Origin: a virus
Direction: 5' to 3' (one strand)
DNA length: 64,000 nucleotides
IMG/VR virus record: IMGVR_UViG_3300027971_000032
Location: 1-64,000 of that record
Shown: piece by piece, positions 21,893 to 30,724 of the stretch
Numbering within the stretch: position 1 is the first letter of the stretch
Layout of the letters: each line of letters starts with the position of its first letter
Notes under the pieces: generated by a model
Told to the model about the DNA's origin: nothing
Database searches by the model: none
What the model saw: only the letters and a program-made list of their open reading frames with translations
Position numbers and translations under genes: made by a program

Positions 21893-23364
21893 ACGAAATT
21901 TAGTCCTATATTATATGTTTTATAACTAAATCTTTCTTCGTTATAGATCTTTAGTCTTTCTGCAAAATGTAACAAAGTAAAGTTTTTTCTTGACTTCCAG
22001 GACAAATCGTCAGCAATATCATAAAGCACGGCGGATGTTTTCTTATCTCCCTTTCTCAAGCCACGCCCTATCGATTGTAGGTTTCTAATGCGGGACTTTG
22101 TAGGGCTTGCGAATACGACGTTGTGCAGATTTTTAATATTTACTCCAGTTGAAAAGGTACCGTAAGAAGCGATAATAATAGCATCATCACACTCTTCTAC
22201 TGCTCGTCTAATATCTTCTCTTATTTCACCCTTTACCGATCCGGAGACGAAGAATACATTATCCCCTTTCAGCATATTGTATAACACATCTCCATGCTTT
22301 TCAACGTATTGGAATAATAATAGCGTATTGCCTTTAAGAGAGCGTGTTAGATTAACTATAAACCTATTTCTTGGCTCACATCTAACTATATAGTCTATTT
22401 CGTCTTGGTACGATAGACCTTTAAACTGCTGTCTAATAAGTTCCGGATATGTAAGAATTAATGCCTTAATCTTAAAGTCTGCAAGGTGCTTTTGTTCTAT
22501 AAGTTCTGCAGTTGTAGTGATCTTCTTGACTGGTCCAAACAAACCTTCTAATACTAGCTTGTGTGTTTGTGAGCCGTCTAGTGTACCTGTAAAGCCAAAA
22601 CGTATAGGGCAATCTACTAGCTTATTCATTATAGATGAAAGGCTGTCTGCTTTAAACAAGTGCGCTTCATCCCCTACTACAACCTTAAACTGCTCAAACC
22701 ATTCGGCTGGCATCTTGTAGATTGATTGCCAGGTCGATATAACGAATGGCATGCTTGATTCTTTTTCTGCTCCAGAAAGAATCTTATGGCAGAACTTATC
22801 GCTGTTTATACCGCTATATTCACCGAAGTCAGATGCCATCTGATGTACTAGTGAAGTAGTAGGTACTACCACCAGCACTTTACCGCTCTCATAGAAGTAT
22901 CTAGAGAGTAAATATATGATTAATGATTTACCGGATGCGGTCGGAGATAATAGAAGAGCTCTTTTATTGCGCACTGCATGAACAAACGCTTCTATTTGAT
23001 AGTCTCTAGGCTGAAGCGTTAGTTTTAAAGATGAAATAAATTCGTTTGCTTCGTCTACTGAAAATTCTGATTCGAGAAAATCTTCTCTATTTTCGTAATC
23101 TACTGTATAGTTATTTTCTCTTGCAAATAGCTCTAGATGTAATCTTAAGCCTGCATGAATGCGATGTGTTGCCGCACTAAAAAGACGAATCTTGCCATCC
23201 CATCTAATAGGTCTGCCAGTCTTCTTTGCACGTGCTCTTTTAATATGGTCTGCACCCGGTACTACAAACGTAAAATAGTCACTCAGCTCTTGCGCTATAC
23301 TTTGATCGCAATGAGCTTTAATATATGCATCATTAATTTTTTCTATGACTATATCAGGCACCAA
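21889..23364 (-). CDS. uvsW: UvsW-like recombination DNA/RNA helicase
   Basis: A 491-residue SF2 helicase (T4 UvsW is about 500). N-terminal DNA-binding region with RPIRWDGKIRLF, then Walker A LLLSPTASGKSLIIYLLSR, motif II VVGDEAHLF, motif III RFGFTGTLDG, and motif VI LQSIGRGLRKGDK. It unwinds R-loops and branched DNA and helps switch from origin- to recombination-dependent replication. Overlaps uvsY by 11 bp and the next gene by four. Confidence 0.95.
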   Translation of the reverse strand: MVPDIVIEKINDAYIKAHCDQSIAQELSDYFTFVVPGADHIKRARAKKTGRPIRWDGKIRLFSAATHRIHAGLRLHLELFARENNYTVDYENREDFLESEFSVDEANEFISSLKLTLQPRDYQIEAFVHAVRNKRALLLSPTASGKSLIIYLLSRYFYESGKVLVVVPTTSLVHQMASDFGEYSGINSDKFCHKILSGAEKESSMPFVISTWQSIYKMPAEWFEQFKVVVGDEAHLFKADSLSSIMNKLVDCPIRFGFTGTLDGSQTHKLVLEGLFGPVKKITTTAELIEQKHLADFKIKALILTYPELIRQQFKGLSYQDEIDYIVRCEPRNRFIVNLTRSLKGNTLLLFQYVEKHGDVLYNMLKGDNVFFVSGSVKGEIREDIRRAVEECDDAIIIASYGTFSTGVNIKNLHNVVFASPTKSRIRNLQSIGRGLRKGDKKTSAVLYDIADDLSWKSRKNFTLLHFAERLKIYNEERFSYKTYNIGLNFV

Positions 23365-23788
23365 CTTTAAACTTCTCCCACGCTATTGCTTGAGCAATTT
23401 GATACCCTCTATTAGGAAGTGACTTGAGGATAGATTCTAAAAACTCTACCTTCTCTTCCTGCATCTTAATTTTAAGAGAAGCATTCCGTATGTCTGTATC
23501 TGAATCTAGATACATTGGAATATCTGCTCTAAGAACTCTCAATGCAAAAGGTTCCCAGCCGTTAGCATTAAGAGTATTTTCATCTAGTGTTCCTGCGTAA
23601 TACTCGTACTTCTCTTTATGTAAACTCTTGTACTCATACTCCATCTTTCTAAGAAGAAGTCTTTCTGCAGAAAAGAACTTAAAGTATTTCGAATGTAATT
23701 GAGGTATCCTAAGACTTTCTTCACCTAGCTCGGTGCGATCGACGGTTGAATCGCGTTCCCAATGCTGTTGTATTTCTTCTAACTTCAT
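23354..23788 (-). CDS. uvsY: UvsY-like recombination mediator
   Basis: A 144-residue protein (T4 UvsY is 137) beginning MKLEEIQQHWERDSTVD, with RIPQLHSKYFKFFSAERLLL and a C-terminal helix KVEFLESILKSLPNRGYQI. UvsY loads the UvsX recombinase on gp32-covered single-stranded DNA. It is the first gene behind a sigma70-like promoter and a hairpin that holds its ribosome site, so it heads an early/middle operon uvsY-uvsW-55-47-46. Confidence 0.93.
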   Translation of the reverse strand: MKLEEIQQHWERDSTVDRTELGEESLRIPQLHSKYFKFFSAERLLLRKMEYEYKSLHKEKYEYYAGTLDENTLNANGWEPFALRVLRADIPMYLDSDTDIRNASLKIKMQEEKVEFLESILKSLPNRGYQIAQAIAWEKFKVGA

Positions 23789-23789
23789 A

Positions 23790-23810
23790 GCAATTACCTT
23801 AGTTAATTGC
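23790..23810 (-). promoter_or_regulatory. Hairpin presenting the uvsY ribosome-binding site
   Basis: Minus strand GCAATTA-ACTAAGG-TAATTGC forms a perfect 7-bp stem with the AAGG Shine-Dalgarno in the 7-nt loop. The ATG begins two bases after the stem. It could tune translation of uvsY or act as a binding site for a repressor such as RegA; that role is inference. There is no T-tract, so termination is unlikely. Confidence 0.55.
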
Positions 23811-23814
23811 TAGT

Positions 23815-23843
23815 ATTATAGTATATACTGTTACTTAAGTCAA
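23815..23843 (-). promoter_or_regulatory. Sigma70-like promoter for the uvsY-uvsW-55-47-46 operon
   Basis: Minus strand TTGACT (23838-23843), 17-bp spacer, TATAAT (23815-23820), about 27 bp upstream of the uvsY ATG. The -35 overlaps the last codons of the tube-like gene upstream. It separates the late structural block from the recombination block. Confidence 0.75.
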
Positions 23844-24359
23844 GTAACCCATTGTAAAGGTTTGATATTTGAAGTCTGCTGATACTTCAATGTAGTTGAC
23901 ATCAGTATCTGTAGTACTGAACTTAAGTTCTGAAAGCGCGTATGGAAACAGATTCTTAAAGTATACATCCATGATAGGATTTCTGGCACTGTTTAGAATT
24001 GTAAGCGTTGCATCAGAATAGATGCCTGTGCCAGAGCCTGCTTTTGAATTAGCTATTGAACCGTATTGATCAAAGTTGTCTGGGAAGCTGATAGCTGTCA
24101 TCCAGTCAAATATTTCTTTGTAGTTGCGGAGCTCTTCGTCTACCTTGAAAGTGATTCTTAGATCTTCATATGTGTTCTTGACACCAGTGAATGGAAGATC
24201 TACGAATGGGGTAGACACTGTAGCAACACCAATACTAGTTCCTGGCACTGATGCTGACTGGACGAAGTAGTTAAATCCTGGACATCTCTTTATACTAAAC
24301 TTAAAGCCTAGAGGAGAGAGAAAATTAGGATTGTTTGGAATGTTGTTTATTGCGCTCAT
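23835..24359 (-). CDS. Tail-tube-related protein (gp19 family; gp3-like by position)
   Basis: A 174-residue protein with a tail-tube-type N-terminus, NNPNFLSPLGFKFSIKRCPG, then VQSASVPGTSIGVATVSTPF and a central DLRITFKVDEELRNYKEIFD strand-helix. It shares this pattern with the tail tube gp19 encoded at 30725 but is a distinct paralogue. Genes at this position, between 23 and uvsY, are often called gp3 (tail completion) in marine T4-like phages, and length fits T4 gp3 (176). The ATG has no Shine-Dalgarno and lies five bases after a late promoter box. Confidence 0.7.
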   Translation of the reverse strand: MSAINNIPNNPNFLSPLGFKFSIKRCPGFNYFVQSASVPGTSIGVATVSTPFVDLPFTGVKNTYEDLRITFKVDEELRNYKEIFDWMTAISFPDNFDQYGSIANSKAGSGTGIYSDATLTILNSARNPIMDVYFKNLFPYALSELKFSTTDTDVNYIEVSADFKYQTFTMGYLT

Positions 24360-24364
24360 ATGCT

Positions 24365-24372
24365 TATTTATA
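24365..24372 (-). promoter_or_regulatory. Late promoter (TATAAATA) abutting the tube-like gene
   Basis: Exact TATAAATA only five bases upstream of the ATG at 24359. With T4-type spacing the transcript would start at or beside the A of ATG, which implies a leaderless mRNA. Confidence 0.65.
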
Positions 24373-24374
24373 AA

Positions 24375-24402
24375 GAAAAAAGCCCGCTGTTTCCAGCGGG
24401 CT
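24375..24402 (-). terminator. Rho-independent terminator after gene 23
   Basis: Minus strand AAGCCCGCTG-GAAA-CAGCGGGCTT followed by TTTTC. The 10-bp GC-rich stem and GNRA loop make a strong intrinsic terminator, 38 bp after the major capsid stop codon. Confidence 0.9.
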
Positions 24403-24440
24403 TAATATGCAGCTATACTATTATATTTTTATGTCTAATA

Positions 24441-25793
24441 TTACATTAGGTTGTTAACAATAGTACGGCGATAGTATATATTGCTGTTTTCTGCTAGGCG
24501 ACCTAGTTGGGCGCTTGCACCTTCAGCAAATGGGTTGGCAACCATACCATAACGGGTCTTGAAGCCAATCTTTGGTTGGAAGGTGTCTTGGTCTACAGCA
24601 CGAACCATTTGTAGAGGAACGTATGGGCAGTAGAAGAGGCCGGCGTCAAATGGCGACGAACCCTTGTAACCCATCATGAAGAAGTTACCTGTCGAATATG
24701 GATCGATGTAAACGCGGATACGGCCGTTTAGTACACCAGCGAATGTTGCACCGGTATCATCAACTTGTAGGTTGTTGCTGTTAAGAGCAGGAGCGTAGTC
24801 TAGAACGCCAGCCATTTGAAGAGCTGAAGCAACGTCTGACGAGCATAGTACTACGTTGCCCTTACCACGTCTTGTGTCCTTGGCGATCTTGTTGGCTTCT
24901 CTTTCGAGTTGGAACATTAGACCCTTGAACTTTTCAACTGACCAACGACCGTTCGAGTCGGTGTCTAGGTCGAAAATACCGGCAGATGTTGTGCCTTCTA
25001 GCGAACCCTGCTTAGCAGTTACGTAGATTGTACGGATAACTTCGCGGTTGATTTCAGCAAGAATTTCTGACGAAAGAATGTTGCTTAGTTCTGTTTCAGC
25101 ATCAAGACCATGAACAGCACGTAGATCTTGTGCAAGTTCCATTGTGTACTCAGCCTTTAGAGCACGTGTCTTAGCTGTTACCGAAACCTTCTCGATTGAG
25201 AAAGCCATTTCTGGGAATACTAGCGTGTTGTTCGAGCCAAGATATTCTGAAGTCGATGTCGACATACCTTGGGCATAGTTAACGTTAGCTGATTGAGCTA
25301 GAAGGGTGGTGTTAGCACCGCTACCTAGAGCACCAACGTGTGCGTTACCGATCTGAGCACCGCCACCAACGATTGTCGAGAATGCTGTGTTGACTTCGTT
25401 GTAGAATGCTTCGGTACCAGCTTGGTTAGCATAACGGGCACGCATTGCGAAGATCAAGCCTGTTGGGCCTGTCATTGGCTGTACGCCGCAGATATCGTAA
25501 GCGATTAGGTTAGGCATCGAACGACGAACAAGGCTGATAAGAACTGGATCGAAAATATCTACCGAGCCAGTTGTACCGTCTGACGACGAACCTTGCATTG
25601 CGTTAACTGGTTGACCAGCTTCAAAAAGATGCTGGCTACCACGCGAGATTTGACCAGCTTCGCGAAGAGCGCGCTCGGTGTTCTCTAGGATTGTAGCAGT
25701 AACATAGCGCTTGTGCGAATCACCGATCTTTGGTAGATCAGCGTGCTCAAGCACTGGCTGCCACTTTTGTTGAATTTCTTCATTGATATACAT
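24441..25793 (-). CDS. 23: Major capsid protein (gp23-like)
   Basis: A 450-residue protein, shorter than T4 gp23 (521) but typical of marine T4-like phages. It contains the HK97-fold pattern with PNLIAYDICGVQPMTGPTGL, then FSIEKVSVTAKTRALKAEYT and LAQDLRAVHGLDAETELSNI, all hallmark gp23 segments, and ends RRTIVNNLM. It forms the capsid hexamers. It is flanked by its own late promoter upstream and a strong terminator downstream, fitting high expression. N-terminal cleavage by gp21 is expected. Confidence 0.97.
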   Translation of the reverse strand: MYINEEIQQKWQPVLEHADLPKIGDSHKRYVTATILENTERALREAGQISRGSQHLFEAGQPVNAMQGSSSDGTTGSVDIFDPVLISLVRRSMPNLIAYDICGVQPMTGPTGLIFAMRARYANQAGTEAFYNEVNTAFSTIVGGGAQIGNAHVGALGSGANTTLLAQSANVNYAQGMSTSTSEYLGSNNTLVFPEMAFSIEKVSVTAKTRALKAEYTMELAQDLRAVHGLDAETELSNILSSEILAEINREVIRTIYVTAKQGSLEGTTSAGIFDLDTDSNGRWSVEKFKGLMFQLEREANKIAKDTRRGKGNVVLCSSDVASALQMAGVLDYAPALNSNNLQVDDTGATFAGVLNGRIRVYIDPYSTGNFFMMGYKGSSPFDAGLFYCPYVPLQMVRAVDQDTFQPKIGFKTRYGMVANPFAEGASAQLGRLAENSNIYYRRTIVNNLM

Positions 25794-25830
25794 CTTAGTC
25801 TCCCTTGTTTTAAAATTGTGGGTAGTTAAA

Positions 25831-25838
25831 TATTTATA
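25831..25838 (-). promoter_or_regulatory. Late promoter (TATAAATA) for gene 23
   Basis: Exact TATAAATA about 38 bp upstream of the gene 23 ATG. A GGGAG Shine-Dalgarno lies between. Confidence 0.8.
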
Positions 25839-25841
25839 TTT

Positions 25842-26810
25842 TTATTTCTTTATGGAGCGAGAAATTGCTTGTACGTAGTTAGCAACAGGACCAGTCATCT
25901 TTACTGGCTGAGCTTGAGCTTCATCGCTAGCATTGTCTACTTCTTCTTGGATGATGTTAGATCTTACTTTCTTTGCAGAGAAGTAATTTTCTTTGACTAT
26001 TTCAAGCTTGCGTCTGTATGAATCAACATCTTCAAATTGAACGTTTTCAGCTAGAGTAGCGAACTTGTCAGCTTGTGTATCAGCTAGACCTTCGCAAACA
26101 TCTGCAAAAATTTGATTCTTGGCGTTTTCTTGCAGTGCCTTGTTTAGTTCAATATTGTCATTCATAGCTTCATTAAGCTTGCCTTCAAGTTCTTCAACCT
26201 TAACAGACAATTCTTCGACGACATCAACCTTGTCTTCAGGGATATCAATGTAGTGCTCAACGAATAAATTCTTGAGACCTTCGATGAATTCTTCTGTAAT
26301 TTCTGAGCGTAGGCTTGTCTCAATTGCTACTTCATTCTCTTCAAGCCATCCGTTCACAATGTAATTTAAATAGTCGTCAAGAGTTTCTGAAATTTCGCCA
26401 ACAACAGAAACTACTTGCTCTTCAAGCTTGGCATCAAACTCGGCTTGAAGTTGTTCTGTTATTTCGTCTACCTTTGCGCCGACAGCGGCTTCAAAAATAG
26501 TCGTAGCCTTTTCTTTGAACTCTTCTGAAAGATCTTCACCTTGGAATAGGTTTTCCATATCTTCCTTCATGGCGCCACTACCACCATGAGTTTGTATAGA
26601 AGCTCTATTCTTAGCAGACATATCGCCAGTTGGCTTTGTGTTATTCTCACTATCTGTATCTTCTACCTCACCCTCAACCTTCTGAGGAGATGTATCTCCT
26701 TGCTTCTTTGAATTGGGTAGTGTAGCGGTTTTTGCTACTGGCTCAGGAACCTTCGAAGCTCCTGTAGCACCGCCTCCTACGTCCATAAACTCATTAATCT
26801 CTTGTGTCAT
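25842..26810 (-). CDS. 22: Prohead core scaffold protein (gp22-like)
   Basis: A 322-residue, very acidic, mostly helical protein. It has a long coiled-coil-rich middle (EELSVKVEELEGKLNEAMND) and C-terminal PVANYVQAISRSIKK, the conserved T4-like gp22 end. The N-terminal 90 residues are low-complexity. It forms the internal scaffold for head assembly and is later degraded by gp21. Encoded between 21 and 23 with its own late promoter. Confidence 0.9.
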   Translation of the reverse strand: MTQEINEFMDVGGGATGASKVPEPVAKTATLPNSKKQGDTSPQKVEGEVEDTDSENNTKPTGDMSAKNRASIQTHGGSGAMKEDMENLFQGEDLSEEFKEKATTIFEAAVGAKVDEITEQLQAEFDAKLEEQVVSVVGEISETLDDYLNYIVNGWLEENEVAIETSLRSEITEEFIEGLKNLFVEHYIDIPEDKVDVVEELSVKVEELEGKLNEAMNDNIELNKALQENAKNQIFADVCEGLADTQADKFATLAENVQFEDVDSYRRKLEIVKENYFSAKKVRSNIIQEEVDNASDEAQAQPVKMTGPVANYVQAISRSIKK

Positions 26811-26836
26811 TTTAATACTCCTTAAACTGGTAAAGT

Positions 26837-26844
26837 TATTTATA
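26837..26844 (-). promoter_or_regulatory. Late promoter (TATAAATA) for gene 22
   Basis: Exact TATAAATA, 27 bp upstream of the gene 22 ATG, with AAGGAG as ribosome site between. Confidence 0.78.
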
Positions 26845-26858
26845 AAACTTTATTTTTA

Positions 26859-27524
26859 TTACTTTTTTATTAATTCATCAAGGAATTTTTGGAATAAATG
26901 CATCTTACCTTCTTGAATTTGACGGCTAGTCATTTTTTTCATTTCTGTGCGCATTGTTTCTGTGACTTGAATCATTTTAAAACCGCCATCAGGATTCATT
27001 ACCCATTCAACACCTTCCATAATACCTCTTACAAAAGCATCTGGTGCTGAAGGATCGGCAACGATATCCGCTGCTGTAGCAAGATAAAAGTCATCTTGTA
27101 CTTCTTGGATACCTTCTTTATTTGTTTTTACTGTGCCCATTCCTCTTGAAGAAACACCCAGTTGTGCTCCTTCTTGCATTAAATTCTTAACGATATTACC
27201 GTATGGAGTATCTAGAATCTTGGCCTTACCAATAAAATTGTTGCCTTCTCTCTTAAGGCTCTTTATAATATGCGATGAGCGTTCTAGATTAAGAGTAGGT
27301 CCTGATGGATGTCCTAGCTCTCCAAAAGCTCTATTCTTTTCAACATATTCTTTGATGTATCTATTAACTTCTCTATCAAGAGTTTCAGTTTTATAGACAC
27401 GGTTATTTCTGTTCTTAATGTTGCCTTGAAGATAGACACCCTCAATGTAGAAGTCTTTTTTGCCTGCTTCCTTTTCTTCTACAACGTATCTTACTTCTTC
27501 TACTAGTTCGCTAATTAGTTTCAT
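26859..27524 (-). CDS. 21: Prohead protease (gp21-like, S78-type serine protease)
   Basis: A 221-residue protein (T4 gp21 is 212). Catalytic elements: His in FGELGHPSGPTLNLERSSH, nucleophile Ser in GAQLGVSSRGMGTV. These match the T4 prohead protease. It processes the capsid protein and scaffold during maturation. It ends 48 bp before gene 22 and starts one base before the preceding gene's end. Confidence 0.95.
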   Translation of the reverse strand: MKLISELVEEVRYVVEEKEAGKKDFYIEGVYLQGNIKNRNNRVYKTETLDREVNRYIKEYVEKNRAFGELGHPSGPTLNLERSSHIIKSLKREGNNFIGKAKILDTPYGNIVKNLMQEGAQLGVSSRGMGTVKTNKEGIQEVQDDFYLATAADIVADPSAPDAFVRGIMEGVEWVMNPDGGFKMIQVTETMRTEMKKMTSRQIQEGKMHLFQKFLDELIKK

Positions 27525-27525
27525 T

Positions 27526-27882
27526 TTAGTTCTCGAAGTAATCGTAGGTGGCTGGATATTGTATCATCTTGGTAAGCTCTAATAGTACAAAGCCGGCGCC
27601 ACCGCTACCAATAGTAATTACAACATTAGCAGAAGAATCTTGAGAAAGAGCCATTCCTTCACCTGCAAAGTCTATGCCACCAGTTGAGTTAGGTGGAAAA
27701 TAGAGCAGGGTGTTTGATCCGCGCTTTACAAAGACGTCTGTATTGGCAGACCAGAATACTTGTGATACTTGTATATCTGTGTAGTTCTCCCCAGACAAAG
27801 CAAATGAGGCAACGTTTGAATTAACGTTTGCTGTTGCATGAATGACTATCTTGCCATTCTTTTGATTAATTATTGTTGGCAT
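27526..27882 (-). CDS. Small beta-rich hypothetical protein in the head cluster
   Basis: A 118-residue protein, beginning MPTIINQKNGKIVIHATANV, rich in Val, Ser, Thr and Gly with alternating strand pattern, e.g. VVITIGSGGAGFVLLEL. No known family is recognised. Position between the portal-side core proteins and gene 21 suggests a head component or decoration protein, by context only. It overlaps the next upstream gene by 17 bp. Confidence 0.7.
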   Translation of the reverse strand: MPTIINQKNGKIVIHATANVNSNVASFALSGENYTDIQVSQVFWSANTDVFVKRGSNTLLYFPPNSTGGIDFAGEGMALSQDSSANVVITIGSGGAGFVLLELTKMIQYPATYDYFEN

Positions 27883-28897
27883 CTAGATGCTCCGTTATGC
27901 TTTGTGCGAATTGTAAAAGCTCTTCTCTAAGACCCTTTTCAATCATAGAAAGCATTACATTTCTATTATCTTCGTCTAGGTTGATATAAAGCTCTAATAG
28001 AGAAACATCGACTTCTTCGTAAGCTAACTTTTTAGTAGCTGTATCGATACCCTTAAGTCTCTTGCTAATATGCTTAGCCATTATTTCTTTGTTGCTCTGA
28101 TATTTTAGCATTCCTTGTGTAATACCCGAACGAGCAATATCTACTGCAGCTTTACCAACATAGCTACGCATTGTCGACTTGTCTAGTTCATCTACTTGTT
28201 CGATTTCCTCATTCTTTATCTTCTTTTGCTTTTCTAGTGCTTGTTTTGCCAAGTGTCTAACTCTTGACATTGCGGTATGATGTGCGCCAGATTTGTCTGT
28301 AACATTAGCAGATGATTTCTTCTTGTCTGGAATAAAAGGAGGATCAACTTCTTCCTTCATCACGCCCTTCTTGGCTGAAAGGTAGGCAGCAATTCCCATC
28401 ATTCTGCGCTTCTCTTTTGACTTGCCAGCAAATTGTGGAGCATTTGACTTTTGAAAGTCAGAAACATATTCACCGGCGCCCATCGATGGCTTTAGCTTCT
28501 CATCGATGTTCTCTTCTTTTAGAGCGCGTAGTTGAGCTTCGTATCCTGCGGCGGTAGTTCTATCACCGTCTTCTAATGCCTTGGCTAATTTAGTATACAG
28601 CATCGAGCGTCTGTAGTCGCCTTTGTTCTTCCATACTGAAGCAGCACGAACAGCACCTTCATGAGAAATTTCGTCAAGGTGTTCTAGTTCTTCATAGACC
28701 TTAACGTCCTCTTCATTATCGTAGCCATGACGAGTTTCTTTTCTCTTGATTGTTTTTACCTTTGAACCATCAAACACAGCATCATCGTTCTTGTTAGCAT
28801 CAGCAGTCTTAGCGACTACGTGCTTGTCAACGAACTTCTTTTCGTCTGCTGATTTTGGTACGTATAGTTCTTTAAGCTTCTTGAGTTTGATCGACAT
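27866..28897 (-). CDS. Head-cluster hypothetical protein (possible prohead core or internal protein)
   Basis: A 343-residue, lysine- and glutamate-rich, helical protein. Features include VYEELEHLDEISHEGAVRAA, KSKEKRRMMGIAAYLSAKKG and AHHTAMSRVRHLAKQALEKQ. Its charged helical makeup suggests an internal core or scaffold-associated protein, like those found between genes 20 and 21 in marine T4-like phages. Overlaps the 82-residue gene upstream by 26 bp. Function not established. Confidence 0.75.
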   Translation of the reverse strand: MSIKLKKLKELYVPKSADEKKFVDKHVVAKTADANKNDDAVFDGSKVKTIKRKETRHGYDNEEDVKVYEELEHLDEISHEGAVRAASVWKNKGDYRRSMLYTKLAKALEDGDRTTAAGYEAQLRALKEENIDEKLKPSMGAGEYVSDFQKSNAPQFAGKSKEKRRMMGIAAYLSAKKGVMKEEVDPPFIPDKKKSSANVTDKSGAHHTAMSRVRHLAKQALEKQKKIKNEEIEQVDELDKSTMRSYVGKAAVDIARSGITQGMLKYQSNKEIMAKHISKRLKGIDTATKKLAYEEVDVSLLELYINLDEDNRNVMLSMIEKGLREELLQFAQSITEHLDANNN

Positions 28898-29120
28898 TTT
28901 CGGCCTCTGTTTCTACTTCCTGTTCGGGAACAGCTTCTGAATCCGTTTCTACTTCTGACTCTTGCTCATTATTATACATAGAAGCTGCTACTTCTTGCTT
29001 TTTAGTTACTAAAGCAGCAGCAACCTTTTGAGCCATAACACTATTAAAAGCGTCTTTAAATGTAGAAGGGTTGTTCTCTAAAACGCTATCAATCATATCA
29101 CTAATATTAAAGTCAGTCAT
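28872..29120 (-). CDS. Small acidic prohead core protein (gp67-like by position)
   Basis: An 82-residue protein. The N-terminus, FNISDMIDSVLENNPSTFKD then AFNSVMAQKVAAAL, is helical. The last third is almost all Glu, Gln, Asp and Thr (EVETEAENVDQTQEA). In T4 the small genes 67 and 68 lie between 20 and 21 and make core proteins of this sort. It has its own late promoter 12 bp upstream. Assignment is by composition and place. Confidence 0.7.
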   Translation of the reverse strand: MTDFNISDMIDSVLENNPSTFKDAFNSVMAQKVAAALVTKKQEVAASMYNNEQESEVETDSEAVPEQEVETEAENVDQTQEA

Positions 29121-29132
29121 AATTATTCCTTT

Positions 29133-29140
29133 TATTTATA
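29133..29140 (-). promoter_or_regulatory. Late promoter (TATAAATA) for the core-protein genes
   Basis: Exact TATAAATA, 12 bp upstream of the ATG at 29120, with AAAGGAAT as Shine-Dalgarno in the short leader. Confidence 0.75.
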
Positions 29141-29154
29141 CTATTTAAAATTAC

Positions 29155-30705
29155 TTATGCTTGTGTGTTGTCTGTAGGTGCTTGAGGCTCTTCTCCACCT
29201 AAAGCTAATGATGCAAATTGAGGGTTATTTTTTTCTTTAGATATCTGCTTATCTAGAATCTCAATTTCTTCATCTGTTTGACGGAGAACATGTCTTCTAA
29301 TCCAATCATTAGAATAATATACCCCTGCATAAGGTGTAATTAGCGCAAGACTGTTTAATCTTTCAGTAAGCACTTCTGTATCTTTTAATTCTGCAAAGTA
29401 ATTGTCTTTTGCATAATCAAATTTAATTTTGCTAGAGAACTCATCCCAGTCTTCTGGAGTGGTTATACCTTTAAGAATAAGTTGCTTTTCCAGACACTTA
29501 ATAAAGATTTGTGAAAATCTTAATCTTAATCTATCAATAAATTTAGAGAATTTAACTTCATCGCGTGAGATTTCGGTTGATCTTCCTAGATTAAACGCGG
29601 TATCTGTTTTGAGTCTAGATACTGGTACGTTAAGACTTTCATACAACTTCATCTGAAAGTATTCTACGTCAGCCATCTCACCTAGGTTTTGACCGCCAGG
29701 CAGTGTTGTAATTTCTGTGCCTCTGTTACCTTCACGTCTTGGTAGCCAGTAGTCTTCAAGCATTGTCATGAACTTACGATCATCTCTAAGCTCACCAGTC
29801 GATGCATCATATACTAGTCTATTTTTATGGCGTGTCATCATATCTTGAAGATATTGTTCCGCCTTCATTTTTGGCAGATTACCCACGTCAATATAGAATA
29901 TTCTTCTTTCTGGCGCTCTTGATACTCTATAGATAACTGTTGCATCTTCTAGAGTTCTTAATTGATTAAGAGGCTTGATAGCTTTGTGTAGATACGAAAG
30001 TACCAAAGTATTGCTTACATCTAAAAGACCAGATGTAACATGCACAATACTATCTTTAGCAATCTTTAAAGCTGCAGTAGGGCTTGAACTTGCAACCGAT
30101 GTGCTGTCATTAAAATTCTTTTCTGAATAAATGTAGTATTCAGCTTTTGTGGAATTTAAAGTTGCATTGGTCTTTGGATCTTTTTTCTTTTGTACTTCTT
30201 TTACTTTTCTAATTCTTCTAGGGTCAATGAATCTTAATTCTTGAATGCCTAGTTTAGGATTGTCTATATTAATGATAGCATGTAGATATAGTCTACCATC
30301 AATATACCACCTTCTAAAAATTTCATAACACTGATTATTAAAATTTAATAACGTTGTTATTTCTTCGAATTCTTGAGTGATAGCTCTTTTAACGGACGCT
30401 GATAGGTTTGTATCATCCAGAATTATTCTTACTGGAGGGGAATCGTCATCTGATACTATTGCTTCATTAACTACATCATCTATTGCGCTATCTACTTCCG
30501 GGTGCATTGACATCATTCGATACTTGTTAACTAAATCTGCTTCAGATTTAACAGTACCTTCTAAGTCAATATATGTGCCGTACGCGCCGCCAGCTGCAAC
30601 AACAAGGGCGCCATCGTCCGATACTTGTGGTACGAACGATGGCTCCTTTGACTGCTCCTGGGCGGAATTCCCAGGCCTTTTAATTTCAAAACCAAATAAT
30701 ATCAT
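29155..30705 (-). CDS. 20: Portal vertex protein (gp20-like)
   Basis: A 516-residue protein (T4 gp20 is 524). Family segments include SEADLVNKYRMMSMHPEVDS, AIDDVVNEAIV, FRRWYIDGRLYLHAIIN, RIFYIDVGNLPKMKAEQYL and LPGGQNLGEMADVEYFQ, diagnostic of T4-type portals. Twelve copies form the DNA gate in the capsid and the docking site for the terminase and neck. Confidence 0.97.
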   Translation of the reverse strand: MILFGFEIKRPGNSAQEQSKEPSFVPQVSDDGALVVAAGGAYGTYIDLEGTVKSEADLVNKYRMMSMHPEVDSAIDDVVNEAIVSDDDSPPVRIILDDTNLSASVKRAITQEFEEITTLLNFNNQCYEIFRRWYIDGRLYLHAIINIDNPKLGIQELRFIDPRRIRKVKEVQKKKDPKTNATLNSTKAEYYIYSEKNFNDSTSVASSSPTAALKIAKDSIVHVTSGLLDVSNTLVLSYLHKAIKPLNQLRTLEDATVIYRVSRAPERRIFYIDVGNLPKMKAEQYLQDMMTRHKNRLVYDASTGELRDDRKFMTMLEDYWLPRREGNRGTEITTLPGGQNLGEMADVEYFQMKLYESLNVPVSRLKTDTAFNLGRSTEISRDEVKFSKFIDRLRLRFSQIFIKCLEKQLILKGITTPEDWDEFSSKIKFDYAKDNYFAELKDTEVLTERLNSLALITPYAGVYYSNDWIRRHVLRQTDEEIEILDKQISKEKNNPQFASLALGGEEPQAPTDNTQA

Positions 30706-30724
30706 AACTGCCTCAAATTAAGAG

